Assembly (NCBI GenBank): GCA_016342285.1
Contig: JAEINQ010000069.1
Location: forward strand, 1 to 32,960
DNA: 32,960 nucleotides
Direction of reading: 5' to 3'
Source of the DNA: Desulfobacterales bacterium
GTDB lineage: Bacteria > Desulfobacterota > Desulfobacteria > Desulfobacterales > JAEINQ01
Part shown: in pieces, positions 1 through 7,481 of the stretch
Numbering within the stretch: the first letter of the stretch is position 1
How the letters are laid out: every line of letters begins with the position of its first letter
Program-made: the position numbers and the translations under genes
The notes under the pieces: model-generated
What the model was told of the DNA's origin: nothing
Database searches by the model: none
The model's input: the letters and a program-made list of their open reading frames with translations, nothing else

Positions 1-240
1 CCTCGAATCCTCGAATCCTCGAATCCTCGAACCCTCGAACCCTCGAACCCTCGACCCCTCGAACCCTCGAATCCTCGAACCCTCGAACCCTCGACCCCTC
101 GAACCCTCGACCCCTCGACCCCTCGACCCCTCGAACCCTCGACCCCTCGAACCCTCGACCCCTCGAACCCTCGAATCCTCGAATCCTCGAACCCTCGAAC
201 CCTCGAATCCTCGACCCCTCGAACCCTCGAACCCTCGAAC
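1..240. repeat. 8-bp tandem repeat array, 30 perfect-length units
   Basis: Thirty consecutive 8-bp units fill the first 240 bases without an indel, and the array probably continues to the left of the window. Every unit begins CCTCGA; only the last two positions vary, and only as AT (7 units), AC (15) or CC (8). The array stops two bases before the stop codon of waaA on the minus strand. The unit has no stop codon in any frame, so the array is open in all six frames, but I see no start signal or protein logic. It is a minisatellite-like array rather than a CRISPR, since there are no spacers. Confidence 0.97.
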
Positions 241-242
241 CC

Positions 243-1607
243 TTAATCCAACGCCAGCCGCCGGATCACCGCCGCATGCTTTCGGGCCGCACCGGTGGCG
301 ATGGGAACCGTTGCGGCAGCCGCACGCCCCATGGCCTCGGCCCGGCCGGGAACCGTCAGGCAATCGATGATGGCCCGGGCCAGATCCGCGGCATTTTCCA
401 CCCGAACGCCGCCGCCCGATCGCTCCAGCAGCTGCCGGGCATCGGCAAAATCCTCCATGGAAGGGCCATAAAAGACCGGTTTGCCCCAGACAGCCGCCTC
501 CAGGACATTCTGCCCCCCAAGGGGCACGAGACTGCCCCCGCAAAAGACGACGTCGGCAATGCTGTAAGCCGCCGACAATTCCCCCACCGTATCGAGAATC
601 ACCACCGGCGCCCGGCGCCCATTGCCCCCGGCATCGAGTTCGGTCCGGAAATGATAGGCCAGACCTTGGGCTCGCAATCGTTCAGCGATGGCCCGAACCC
701 GCTCCAGATGCCTCGGGGCGATGATCATCAGGGCATCACCAAAGCGCTGTCGAATCCCCCTGAAGGCTTCGATCATCATGGCCGGCTCGTCTCCCCGGGT
801 GCTTCCGGCCACAAAAACCGGACCGCCGTCCGGAACGCAAAACAGCCGCTGCATGGCTGCCCGAATGGCCGGGTCCACCGCATGGGCCAGCCGGTCGAAC
901 TTGGCATTGCCGTTGACCACGATCCGGTCGAGCGGCGCCCCGATTCGCCGAACCCGCTGAGCGTCTTCGTCGCTGATCATACTAAAGGCGTCCACCCCGG
1001 CCAGAACAGCGCGCATCAGCGGACGGATCCGAAGATAGCCGCCGATGGACCGGATCGACACGCGACCGTTGACCAGGGCCGTGCGCACCCCGCGTCGCCG
1101 GGCCGCCATCAGCCAGTTGGGCCAGATTTCCGTCTCAATACAGGCCAGAACACGGGGACGGACCACGCCCAGGGCGTGGTTGACAGCCCCGATAAAATCC
1201 ACCGGTGCGTAGAGGCAGGTCGCCCGATGGGCCAGGGTCTCACGGGCCACGGCCTGCCCCTGCTCCGTGGTGGTAGACAGAATCAGTGCCCACCCGGGAA
1301 GGGCGTGGGCCAGGGCGTCGATGATGGCGGCGGCCACGCTGACCTCGCCCACGGAAGCCGCATGAAGCCAGATCCGCCGGTCGGCCGGCATGCCGGCAAA
1401 CAGCGACGGCGGGTATCGGCCGAGACGGTGGGTCAGGTCGCCGCCACGGCCCGACGCCTTGGCATACAGCCACAAGGGAGCCACGGCAGCGGCAAAGACC
1501 GATGTGGTCAGCGCCCGGTAGGCCAGATAGGCGATGGGGCGGGCAGGGTCGTGATCTTTAAAAGGCATGAAAAGGCTCGACATTCCGCCGGCCCAAAGGC
1601 ACGACAT
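243..1607 (-). CDS. waaA: 3-deoxy-D-manno-octulosonic acid (Kdo) transferase
   Basis: WaaA (KdtA) transfers Kdo from CMP-Kdo to lipid IVA at the inner face of the cytoplasmic membrane, the first committed step of LPS core assembly. The 454-residue reading has a hydrophobic N-terminal anchor (about residues 25-48), the N-terminal glycosyltransferase domain with HAASVGEV (82-89) and the IETEIWPNW motif (157-165), and a C-terminal GT-B domain with the GGQNVLEAAVWGKPV stretch near residue 365. Length fits the family. The start is uncertain: Met1, Met9 (position 1583) and Met14 (1568) are all possible and none has a well-spaced Shine-Dalgarno. It lies downstream of the LpoA-like lipoprotein gene on the same strand, so both may be co-transcribed envelope genes. 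Its stop codon abuts the 8-bp array. Confidence 0.95.
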   Translation of the reverse strand: MSCLWAGGMSSLFMPFKDHDPARPIAYLAYRALTTSVFAAAVAPLWLYAKASGRGGDLTHRLGRYPPSLFAGMPADRRIWLHAASVGEVSVAAAIIDALAHALPGWALILSTTTEQGQAVARETLAHRATCLYAPVDFIGAVNHALGVVRPRVLACIETEIWPNWLMAARRRGVRTALVNGRVSIRSIGGYLRIRPLMRAVLAGVDAFSMISDEDAQRVRRIGAPLDRIVVNGNAKFDRLAHAVDPAIRAAMQRLFCVPDGGPVFVAGSTRGDEPAMMIEAFRGIRQRFGDALMIIAPRHLERVRAIAERLRAQGLAYHFRTELDAGGNGRRAPVVILDTVGELSAAYSIADVVFCGGSLVPLGGQNVLEAAVWGKPVFYGPSMEDFADARQLLERSGGGVRVENAADLARAIIDCLTVPGRAEAMGRAAAATVPIATGAARKHAAVIRRLALD

Positions 1608-1675
1608 ATCCTAATAGGTATCGCCATGCGTTCTTCGCGGGCTTGGTGCCTTGTGGTTAACAGCCCTGGAGAAAT

Positions 1676-3697
1676 CTACGGCAACGATTCAATCGTTCCC
1701 ACATCCCCTGGTGCGAAACGGGTTTCGCCGGTCACCCCGTCTTGGGGAAAATCCACTTCCACGAATTTGCGGCCCTGAATTCTCATCAGGAACAGTTTCT
1801 TGAGCGCCTCTCCATGGGAACCGAAGGCGGTCAGCCCGGTCACGCCGGGATAATGGGAAAGCTGCGCGAGGGCGTCACGCAGGCCGGCGCGTGAACGCAC
1901 CGCCGGATGGGCCAACAGTTCCAGCAGAATCCGCATGTTGTCGTATGCGGCGGCCTCGATGAACCCGGGGGGCTCGCCATAGACCTCATGAAAACGCGTG
2001 ACAAACGACCGGATCTCCGGCAGTTCGCTGTCCGGATTGAATCCAACCGGAAAAAGGGCGCCCTGAACGTATTCCCGGGTCATCTCCATCAGGGATGGGG
2101 CATGCCAGAGATTGGTTCCCAGCAGTTGGACACCGGTCACATCGCTGTAAGCAAGTTGGGGAACGACCAGACCCGCTTTTTTGGGGCTGTCGGGGATGAA
2201 AACCGCATCGAAATCGATGATGGGGTCAGGCTTGTTTTCTTCCCGGTGGGGCCTCGGCGAGGTCTCGGTCTCTCCGTCCGGGCCGAACCCGGGCGGCACA
2301 GGCAAGGTTTCGGGCAGACGGTAGTAAATTCCTCCAAACCCGGTCAGGGAATGCCCAAAAAGCAGGTCAAAGTCCACATGGGCGGCATCGGTCATGGGGG
2401 TGACCACCACGGGCTGGTCCTTCAGATCATCGGGCACCGGGTAAAAAAGACCGACCAGCTTATCGATGGGAGCGGCAAAGTCGGTCTGGTCCCCGCCGTA
2501 GGACTCGGCCCCCACCACCTCTGCGCCGGCTTCGATCACGCGGTCCCAGAACAGGTTCATGAAGGTGGTGCCGTATGGCTCGTCCGGATACAAAATGGCA
2601 AAGCGTTTCAGCCCCAAAACGCCTGTGGCGTAGGAGACCAGTGAGTCAACCTGCATGGGAGGGGTGATGAAGTTTCGAAAGACAAAATCGCCGACGTCGG
2701 CAACGCCCTCTTTCTGGGTCAGGGTGATCATGGGCACCTGGAATGCCTGGGCCTGTCCGGCGGCATCCTCGGCCGTGGCGATGGGGCCTAAAATGGCCGC
2801 AACACCGTCGGCAGCCAGGGCCGCAACAGCAGCCTTGGCCCGGCCTGAATCCGCGGCCGTATCGGCCACGCGAACCGTGGGGGCCATTGGATCACCGGTG
2901 GTCTCGGCAAACCGGTTCAATGCCAGCTCAATGCCCCGCAGTGCACGGTGGCCAATGGCTTCATAAGGCCCGCTCAACGGAAGCAGGCAGCCGATGGTGG
3001 TTCGGTCAAAGGTCAGTTCCCGGGCCAGTTCGGCAATCCGCTCCCGAAGCTGGCGGTCTTCGATCTGCGCCAGCAGGGCCGGCATGTGGGCGGCATCCAT
3101 CAACCGCAAGGCCGCAACGAGCTTTTCATCGATCATCTGGCGGTCGTCATCGCCGGCCGCTGTCCAGGCGGCGATGTAATGTTCGGCCGCGGCGCGGGGT
3201 CTGTCCAAGGCCATGGCGGCATCCCCGGCCAGCGCGTGCACTTTCAGTCGTTGGTCTTCGGAGAGGTTGGCGGCCAAAACCCGCGGAACCCGGTTCATCA
3301 GGTCTTCAAATCGACCGTCATCATAGTCCCCCACCAACAAGGCGACCCGGGCCTCTGGGGCCAGGGGGCTTTGAGGATAGATGGCAACCAGCGTCTCATA
3401 GGCCTTTTGGGCGCCGGCCCCATCGCCATTGGCTCGATGGGCAAGGCCGATTTTCATCAGGGCAGCGGACGCCATGGGGTCATTGGGATACCGGCCGAGG
3501 AACGCACGAAAGGCGACAATGGCGGCATCGGTATGGCCCGATTCGAGCAGGGCCTCGGCATCGGAAAAAAACGATGCGGCGCTCTTTTCCATCGGTGGCG
3601 CCGGAACCGATGCAGGCGGCGGGGCCACACGGGCCGGGGCACAGGCCCATAACCCCAGGGAGATGATCAGCACAACAATGACATGGAACGGTTTCAT
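1676..3697 (-). CDS. LpoA-like lipoprotein (TPR plus periplasmic-binding fold), putative penicillin-binding protein activator
   Basis: A 673-residue lipoprotein. The N-terminus has a lysine, a hydrophobic stretch and the lipobox LWAC with Cys19; Ala at +2 suggests outer-membrane sorting. Residues about 40-200 are TPR-like helical repeats typical of BamD/YbgF-type proteins, with the pattern of repeated FLGRYPNDPMA and IYPQSPLAPEA ends. From about residue 235 to the end there is a type I periplasmic-binding (Peripla_BP_6/LppC) fold, beginning around IGCLLPLSGPYEAIG and including ILGPIATAEDAAGQ. This TPR plus binding-fold architecture is that of LpoA, the outer-membrane activator of PBP1a. Family membership is clear; the activator role is inferred by homology, and a ligand-binding role is possible. 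The Shine-Dalgarno before the ATG is weak (AGG about 11 nt upstream). Confidence 0.85.
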   Translation of the reverse strand: MKPFHVIVVLIISLGLWACAPARVAPPPASVPAPPMEKSAASFFSDAEALLESGHTDAAIVAFRAFLGRYPNDPMASAALMKIGLAHRANGDGAGAQKAYETLVAIYPQSPLAPEARVALLVGDYDDGRFEDLMNRVPRVLAANLSEDQRLKVHALAGDAAMALDRPRAAAEHYIAAWTAAGDDDRQMIDEKLVAALRLMDAAHMPALLAQIEDRQLRERIAELARELTFDRTTIGCLLPLSGPYEAIGHRALRGIELALNRFAETTGDPMAPTVRVADTAADSGRAKAAVAALAADGVAAILGPIATAEDAAGQAQAFQVPMITLTQKEGVADVGDFVFRNFITPPMQVDSLVSYATGVLGLKRFAILYPDEPYGTTFMNLFWDRVIEAGAEVVGAESYGGDQTDFAAPIDKLVGLFYPVPDDLKDQPVVVTPMTDAAHVDFDLLFGHSLTGFGGIYYRLPETLPVPPGFGPDGETETSPRPHREENKPDPIIDFDAVFIPDSPKKAGLVVPQLAYSDVTGVQLLGTNLWHAPSLMEMTREYVQGALFPVGFNPDSELPEIRSFVTRFHEVYGEPPGFIEAAAYDNMRILLELLAHPAVRSRAGLRDALAQLSHYPGVTGLTAFGSHGEALKKLFLMRIQGRKFVEVDFPQDGVTGETRFAPGDVGTIESLP

Positions 3698-4107
3698 GGT
3701 TCGATTGCCTGGCAGCCTGTTGTTGGGGGCCGACCCCTGATCAAAGCAAAACCGTCAGAGGACAAAAGTAAAGACTGGCCCAGAGGACTATTGTTTGATG
3801 ACCATTAAAAAAATCCGAATTTACCACAAGGGCACAGGGGCGCAAAGTTAACAACCCAATTTTAAAGTTTTTTCTTTGTGTGCTTTGTGTCTTTGTGGTT
3901 TTAAGCGACTTTTCACAAATTCATCGGGTTTTTAAGTTGAAAAAAGTTTTATATACCATTTGCGCTGCCGTAAACAAGGGCTTTGGGTGTTTCCGTTTAC
4001 AACGACCCGATTAGTGAGTACAATCGAAGTCACTTTTTGCGGTGGCCGAATCGACCGATGCCCGAAGTCGATCGACGCCGGTTGCCACCATCTCACGGAG
4101 TTGCCCC
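3698..4107. other. Divergent intergenic region with one hairpin element
   Basis: About 410 bp between the divergent lipoprotein and DUF2007 genes. The first 120 bp show nothing recognisable. The middle holds the inverted-repeat element at 3823-3899. The stretch 3900-4000 is AT-rich and is the likely place for the promoter of the DUF2007-aldolase pair, but no -35/-10 pair stands out. An in-frame ATG exists at 4042 upstream of the start chosen at 4108. Confidence 0.5.
3823..3899. repeat. Hairpin element with ~8-nt repeat-unit arms (CACAAAG type)
   Basis: A 25-nt left arm (3823-3847) and a 26-nt right arm (3874-3899) form an imperfect inverted repeat around a 26-nt AT-rich loop. The right arm, read on the minus strand, is three degenerate units of about 8 nt (ACCACAAAG, ACACAAAG, CACACAAAG). 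The left arm is the same series with several A-to-G changes. There is no T-tract placement that would make it a simple terminator, and it lies in a divergent promoter region rather than after a gene. Confidence 0.8.
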
Positions 4108-4389
4108 ATGGAAGCACCCCGAGTTGAATTCATACGCATCGCGCTGCTGGAAAGCATCGTCGAAGCCCAATTATTGTCATCGATCCTTGCCGAGCGTCAA
4201 ATCCCCCATCGCATCCGGTCCTTTCACGATACCGCCTACGACGGCCTGTTCCAGATGCAAAAGGGATGGGGTGAACTCCACGCCCCCCAGTCCTTTCAAT
4301 TGGAATTGAATGAGATCTTAAACGATATTCGCCAAGCGGACCACGGCACTGCCGCCGAGGCTCAGAACGATTGTAAAATCGAACCCTAA
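4108..4389 (+). CDS. DUF2007-like small protein
   Basis: A 93-residue soluble protein starting at the ATG at 4108, chosen because CGGAG lies 7 nt upstream and because conserved-looking sequence begins there; a longer in-frame reading from 4042 has a low-complexity extension. The stretch from RIALLESIVEAQLLSSILAERQIPHRI onward resembles DUF2007 (putative signal-transducing, ferredoxin-like fold, regulatory or nucleotide-binding-like) proteins, which typically read as a change in 'inter-membrane/sequence side' helix followed by short strands. Its stop codon TAA forms part of the Shine-Dalgarno of the aldolase gene, so the two are translationally close and probably one operon. The molecular function of the family is not established. 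Confidence 0.6.
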   Translation: MEAPRVEFIRIALLESIVEAQLLSSILAERQIPHRIRSFHDTAYDGLFQMQKGWGELHAPQSFQLELNEILNDIRQADHGTAAEAQNDCKIEP

Positions 4390-4401
4390 GGAGGTTTCAT
4401 C

Positions 4402-5697
4402 ATGCCAACCGCCAACACCGTCTCGCCGTCCGATTTTGACCGGGCCCTTGAAATCGGAAGACCGCCCAATATCAAAGCGCTCTTTCCCAACAGCCGCGCC
4501 CTGATCGTCAGCAGCAAGTTCATCGATCGGGCCATGCTGGCCAAAGGCAAGGCCATTGCCATGGCCGCCAACGGTCGAAGCTATTTCGTGATCCGCGGCG
4601 CCTTGCTGGCCGCACAAAAGGCCAATGCCCCCATCATCATCGAAATCGCCCGAAGCGAAGGCGGCGCCGACGCCTACTGCGCGGTCAACTACTGGAACAT
4701 CGCCCGGCACGTGGATGCCCTGTGCAACGAACTGGGCATCACCATTCCGGTGGCCATTCACGCCGACCACTACGGAATCAAAAAGCCCGAGGACATCGAA
4801 CCGGCAACGATTGAAATCCCCACCCTGTTTGAGGCGGGCATGACCTCCATCGCCATCGACGCCTCTCACATGCCCGACGACCAGAACCTGCTGGCCAACA
4901 TCGCCCTCAATGCCAAGGTGCCGTCCTGGGCCGGCCTGGAAACCGAAGTGGGAGAGATCAAGGGCAAGGAAGGCCTCTCCACTGAGCAAGAAGCCCTCTT
5001 TCTGATTCAGGGGCTCAACGCCCACGGCATTTTCCCTGACTGGATTGCCTTGAACAACGGCACCACCCATGGCATTGAGGCCAGCGGCCAGGGCATTCAG
5101 GTGGATCTGACGGCCCGGATTCATGAAGCCCTGTCCCCCTATGGCATCTCCGGCGCCCAGCACGGCACCAGCGGCAACAGTTCCGACCGGCTCCGGGAAA
5201 TCGCCACCCTCACCCGCACCACCAAGGCCAATGTGGCCACCGCCCTTCAGATGATCTCCTGGGGGCTTGAGGTCAACGATTACGGCAACGCCATGCTGGA
5301 TGACCAGGGACGGTTCATCAAGGTCTCAGGGGCCGGCATGGAAGAAGCCATGTGGTCAAAAATGGTCGCCTACGCCGACGCCAAAGGCATACAGGGGGGC
5401 AATTACAAAAAACTCAATCTCCCCTTTGAAAACCGTCTGCTCGGCCAGCCCAAGGCCATTCGCGACCGCATGAGCCAGCGGGTCGAGGCGTTTATCCACG
5501 ACATGCTGGTCAATGTGCTCAACACCACGGACACCGCTCCGCTGACCGTGGCGGCCATCCTGGCCGCCGGGTCCTGCGACCCCGGCCCCAAGGCCGAGCG
5601 GATCGAGTCCCCGGAGAAATGGACCGAATCGGAAATCCGACATCGGGCTCTATCCATCGACAGCGGCAAGGGCCCGGCCGGTGACTTTGACGACTGA
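4402..5697 (+). CDS. Class II fructose-bisphosphate aldolase-like protein
   Basis: A 431-residue TIM-barrel protein of the zinc-dependent class II aldolase family, which cleaves or condenses ketose bisphosphates with DHAP in the cytoplasm. Zinc and active-site motifs are visible: HADH at 120-123, the GLETEVGEIKG segment at 178-188, NNGTTHG at 218-224, and AQHGTSGNSSD at 252-262. It is longer than the typical 285-360-residue enzyme, with an extra C-terminal region (about 345-431). AAGGAGG sits 7 nt before the ATG, so the start is firm. Glycolytic/gluconeogenic FBP aldolase is the simplest reading, but this divergent long form could use another phosphosugar. It is preceded by the DUF2007 gene with 12 nt between them. 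Confidence 0.85.
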   Translation: MPTANTVSPSDFDRALEIGRPPNIKALFPNSRALIVSSKFIDRAMLAKGKAIAMAANGRSYFVIRGALLAAQKANAPIIIEIARSEGGADAYCAVNYWNIARHVDALCNELGITIPVAIHADHYGIKKPEDIEPATIEIPTLFEAGMTSIAIDASHMPDDQNLLANIALNAKVPSWAGLETEVGEIKGKEGLSTEQEALFLIQGLNAHGIFPDWIALNNGTTHGIEASGQGIQVDLTARIHEALSPYGISGAQHGTSGNSSDRLREIATLTRTTKANVATALQMISWGLEVNDYGNAMLDDQGRFIKVSGAGMEEAMWSKMVAYADAKGIQGGNYKKLNLPFENRLLGQPKAIRDRMSQRVEAFIHDMLVNVLNTTDTAPLTVAAILAAGSCDPGPKAERIESPEKWTESEIRHRALSIDSGKGPAGDFDD

Positions 5698-5738
5698 TTG
5701 ATTTTCAAAAATCGCCTTTTCTCAATGATTGTCTTACG

Positions 5739-5807
5739 CATGAAAGCATGAAGCACATGAAATAGAAAATATTAAATATTTTCTTAAATTCTACATGGCC
5801 GTCATGG
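5739..5807. repeat. Possible hairpin element around a perfect 19-bp AT palindrome
   Basis: The centre is a perfect palindrome, 9-bp arms GAAAATATT / AATATTTTC (5765-5773 and 5775-5783) around one base. On the left (5739-5762) are three degenerate units of about 8 nt of the form CATGAAAG. On the right (5793-5807) is a weaker inverted match, ACATGGCCGTCATG. The palindrome is certain. Belonging to the same class as the other arm-bearing elements is an inference. It lies directly upstream of the orphan gene at 5837 and could also act as its operator. Confidence 0.6.
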
Positions 5808-5836
5808 GAAAAAGTGAATTGTGGAAGGAGGCCTCC

Positions 5837-6178
5837 ATGCCTGACCGTCGGAAGATCAGCGATCCGGAATCTCCGTTTGATTGTCTGGAACCTATGCACA
5901 CAAACCAACTCACCGCTGATTGGGGTCAATACTGGATTGGGGAGGACAATCGCGTTGTGATGGTAGTGTCTGCTATTAAAGTGTTGGGATTAACGGCATG
6001 GGCACTCGTGCTGCCCATGAAGAAGAATAAGGATGGGAAATTAAAACCGGTGCCTGAAAAGTTTCGTAGCCTTGATGTCAAGGATCTCGGCGTAATGAAA
6101 GGGCCGGTGCCGGCCGAAGACATGAAAACAATAGCTAAGTTTCTAAAAAAAATGGTCTCTAACCCTCGCCTTAATTAA
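5837..6178 (+). CDS. Hypothetical protein, 113 aa
   Basis: I do not recognise this gene. The ATG at 5837 is chosen because GGAAGGAGG lies 5 nt upstream; an in-frame ATG at 5795 has no such signal. The product is soluble and mixed charged, with one short hydrophobic stretch (VVMVVSAIKVLGLTAWALVLPM, roughly residues 37-58) that may be core beta strand rather than a membrane segment, and a basic C-terminus. Base composition is visibly more AT-rich than its neighbours, and it is flanked by an AT palindrome upstream and a perfect hairpin downstream, which suggests a separately acquired or weakly constrained gene. Confidence 0.7.
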   Translation: MPDRRKISDPESPFDCLEPMHTNQLTADWGQYWIGEDNRVVMVVSAIKVLGLTAWALVLPMKKNKDGKLKPVPEKFRSLDVKDLGVMKGPVPAEDMKTIAKFLKKMVSNPRLN

Positions 6179-6198
6179 GGCTGATTCTAAGAACCCAA

Positions 6199-6220
6199 AA
6201 TCAAATCATTATTTGATTTC
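6199..6220 (+). terminator. Perfect AT hairpin after the orphan gene
   Basis: A 9-bp perfect stem AAATCAAAT / ATTTGATTT closes a 4-nt loop (CATT), 20 nt after the stop of the 113-aa gene. It is AT-only apart from two C-G pairs and is not followed by a long T-run, so termination would be weak. An operator or transcript-stabilising role is equally possible. The rest of the gap to 6346 holds a few short palindromes (CTATAG twice) that I cannot assign. Confidence 0.4.
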
Positions 6221-6346
6221 CTGATGAAAGGCAACGAGACCCTAAGACCGGGACGGAGATTCTCTCGGCAGCGTGAAATATCATTTATAGAACTATAGGG
6301 GTACTGCAAACCGATCACTATAGCTAATGGCACAGCCTAACAAATA

Positions 6347-6895
6347 ATGGACCAGAAAAACTTCTGCCATTTCTGCGGCGGCCGGCTGATCCGGAAACAC
6401 ATGGAGGGCCGGCAGCGGCGTTTTTGCGCGGCATGCAATCTTCCCATCTACGAAAACCCCGTGCCGGCCACCTGTGTGGTGGTGGTCGGCCCGGACGGGC
6501 GGCTGGCGTTGGTCAAACGCGCCGTGGATCCCAAGAAAGGCATGTGGTGCCTGCCCGGCGGCTTCATGGAACTCGGTGAGACCCCCGAACAGGCCGCCGC
6601 CCGGGAACTTGAGGAGGAGACCGGCCTGAGAGGCCGCATGGGTCCCCTGCTGGGCGTCATCGCCACCCCCAACAGGGACTACGATACCGTTCTGATGGTC
6701 GGCTATCTGGTCACCGATCCAACAGGCGTTCTTATTGCCGGCGACGACGCCGACCAGTGCCGCTGGTTTTCTCCCGCCGCCTTGCCCCCCATCGCATTCT
6801 CCAGCCACCAGACCTTCATCGAAACATATCTCGCCAGACCCCGGGCCGTTCGTCGGACCGGGGCCGACTTCCCCTGCGACAACGACATCCTTTGA
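6347..6895 (+). CDS. Nudix hydrolase with N-terminal zinc ribbon (ADP-ribose/NADH pyrophosphatase type)
   Basis: A 182-residue cytoplasmic pyrophosphohydrolase. A zinc ribbon is formed by Cys7, Cys10, Cys27 and Cys30, followed by a Nudix domain with the full G-x5-E-x7-RE-x2-EE-x-G box in GFMELGETPEQAAARELEE-TGL (about residues 72-94). This zinc-ribbon/Nudix arrangement is that of NudC-like and ADP-ribose pyrophosphatase-like enzymes that clear nucleotide diphosphate derivatives; substrate cannot be fixed from sequence. The ATG at 6347 keeps the first zinc-binding pair, which supports it, although there is no Shine-Dalgarno upstream. It stands alone on the plus strand between the orphan gene and the flagellar genes. 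Confidence 0.9.
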   Translation: MDQKNFCHFCGGRLIRKHMEGRQRRFCAACNLPIYENPVPATCVVVVGPDGRLALVKRAVDPKKGMWCLPGGFMELGETPEQAAARELEEETGLRGRMGPLLGVIATPNRDYDTVLMVGYLVTDPTGVLIAGDDADQCRWFSPAALPPIAFSSHQTFIETYLARPRAVRRTGADFPCDNDIL

Positions 6896-6950
6896 TGCGT
6901 ATTGAATTCATTCAGGAAAAAACTTTTTTTCCATCCGCTTCTTTTTTTTC

Positions 6951-6978
6951 TAAAGTCCCTTGGAAAAGGTGCCGATAC
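6951..6978 (+). promoter_or_regulatory. Sigma-28 (FliA)-like promoter for the flagellum-associated genes
   Basis: TAAAG at 6951 and GCCGATAC at 6971-6978 match the FliA consensus (TAAA ... GCCGATAA). The interval between TAAA and GCCGATAC is 16 nt against the usual 15. The -10 ends 21 nt before the ATG at 7000, leaving room for a short leader containing AGGGAG as Shine-Dalgarno. The match is direct sequence reading; promoter activity is inferred, and is supported by the downstream gene being a flagellar-regulon family. Confidence 0.7.
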
Positions 6979-6999
6979 GACAGTCAGGGAGAAAGCACC

Positions 7000-7422
7000 A
7001 TGCAGATATCCAGCTATCAGATGCACCACGTTTTAAACGATTACGGTCGCAGGCTCGGGCAGAACAAGACTGCGCCCGGGCACAAGTCGGCCAACCCCAA
7101 GGAACCTTTGGACAAGATCCGGCTCTCCGCCGAAGGCAAGCGCCAGACGGTGATCGAACAGGTGGCAGCCAGTATCGTGGAGCGCATCACCCGGTTCGGT
7201 CCCCGGGACGACGTGGATCAGGAGATCATGGATCAGCTTCAGGGTGAAATCGACAAACGACCGGAACTCGAGGGCCGCAAGGCCAGTGAATTCGTTTTCA
7301 ACGTCATCGATGAAGAAGAAGGCAAGACCACCAATACGCTTTCCGAGGAAAATTCCAAATCCCTGTTGCAGCGGCTTGAGGAATTGACCCGGGAGACCGT
7401 GAACAAAAACATGGCATCATAG
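7000..7422 (+). CDS. DVU0524-family FlgM-associated protein
   Basis: A 140-residue soluble protein beginning MQISSYQMHHVLNDYGRRL, with a RLSAEGKRQTVIEQVAASIVERI segment (about 43-66) that I recognise from the DVU0524 family found beside flgM in deltaproteobacterial flagellar clusters. The start at 7000 follows AGGGAG by 9 nt; longer in-frame readings would run through the promoter and an AT hairpin. There is no signal peptide or membrane segment, and the C-terminal half is acidic and helical. Its biochemical role is not known; the sigma-28-like promoter at 6951 supports late flagellar expression. No flgM gene is present within this window. Confidence 0.75.
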   Translation: MQISSYQMHHVLNDYGRRLGQNKTAPGHKSANPKEPLDKIRLSAEGKRQTVIEQVAASIVERITRFGPRDDVDQEIMDQLQGEIDKRPELEGRKASEFVFNVIDEEEGKTTNTLSEENSKSLLQRLEELTRETVNKNMAS

Positions 7423-7481
7423 TTCGATGAAACAGCACGAAGAATCGTGGCTGTAAGGACCAGAATAAAAGGAGGCACCCC

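Noticed and set aside
1..240. CRISPR array or tRNA remnants
   Set aside because: The array has no spacers. The minus-strand GTTCGAG resembles the tRNA T-loop, but no acceptor or anticodon arms are present and the similarity repeats every 8 bp.
276..1778. Long plus-strand reading frame of 500 codons
   Set aside because: It is antisense to waaA, has Pro/Gly/Arg/His-rich composition with no domain, and no ribosome-binding site; it is a by-product of GC-rich codon use on the other strand.
2743..3666. Long plus-strand reading frame opposite the lipoprotein gene
   Set aside because: Composition is typical of a shadow frame, and the minus-strand lipoprotein has a signal peptide and recognised domains.
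6222..6346. Possible riboswitch (GEMM-like AAAGGC / GGGACG bases) upstream of the Nudix gene
   Set aside because: The bases cannot be arranged into the conserved c-di-GMP-I junction or any other class I know, and the following gene gives no supporting context.
6915..6932. Hairpin GGAAAAAA / TTTTTTCC as a terminator of the Nudix gene
   Set aside because: It is an A-tract/T-tract with a 2-nt loop, too weak to be called; it more likely is just the AT-rich upstream of the sigma-28-like promoter.
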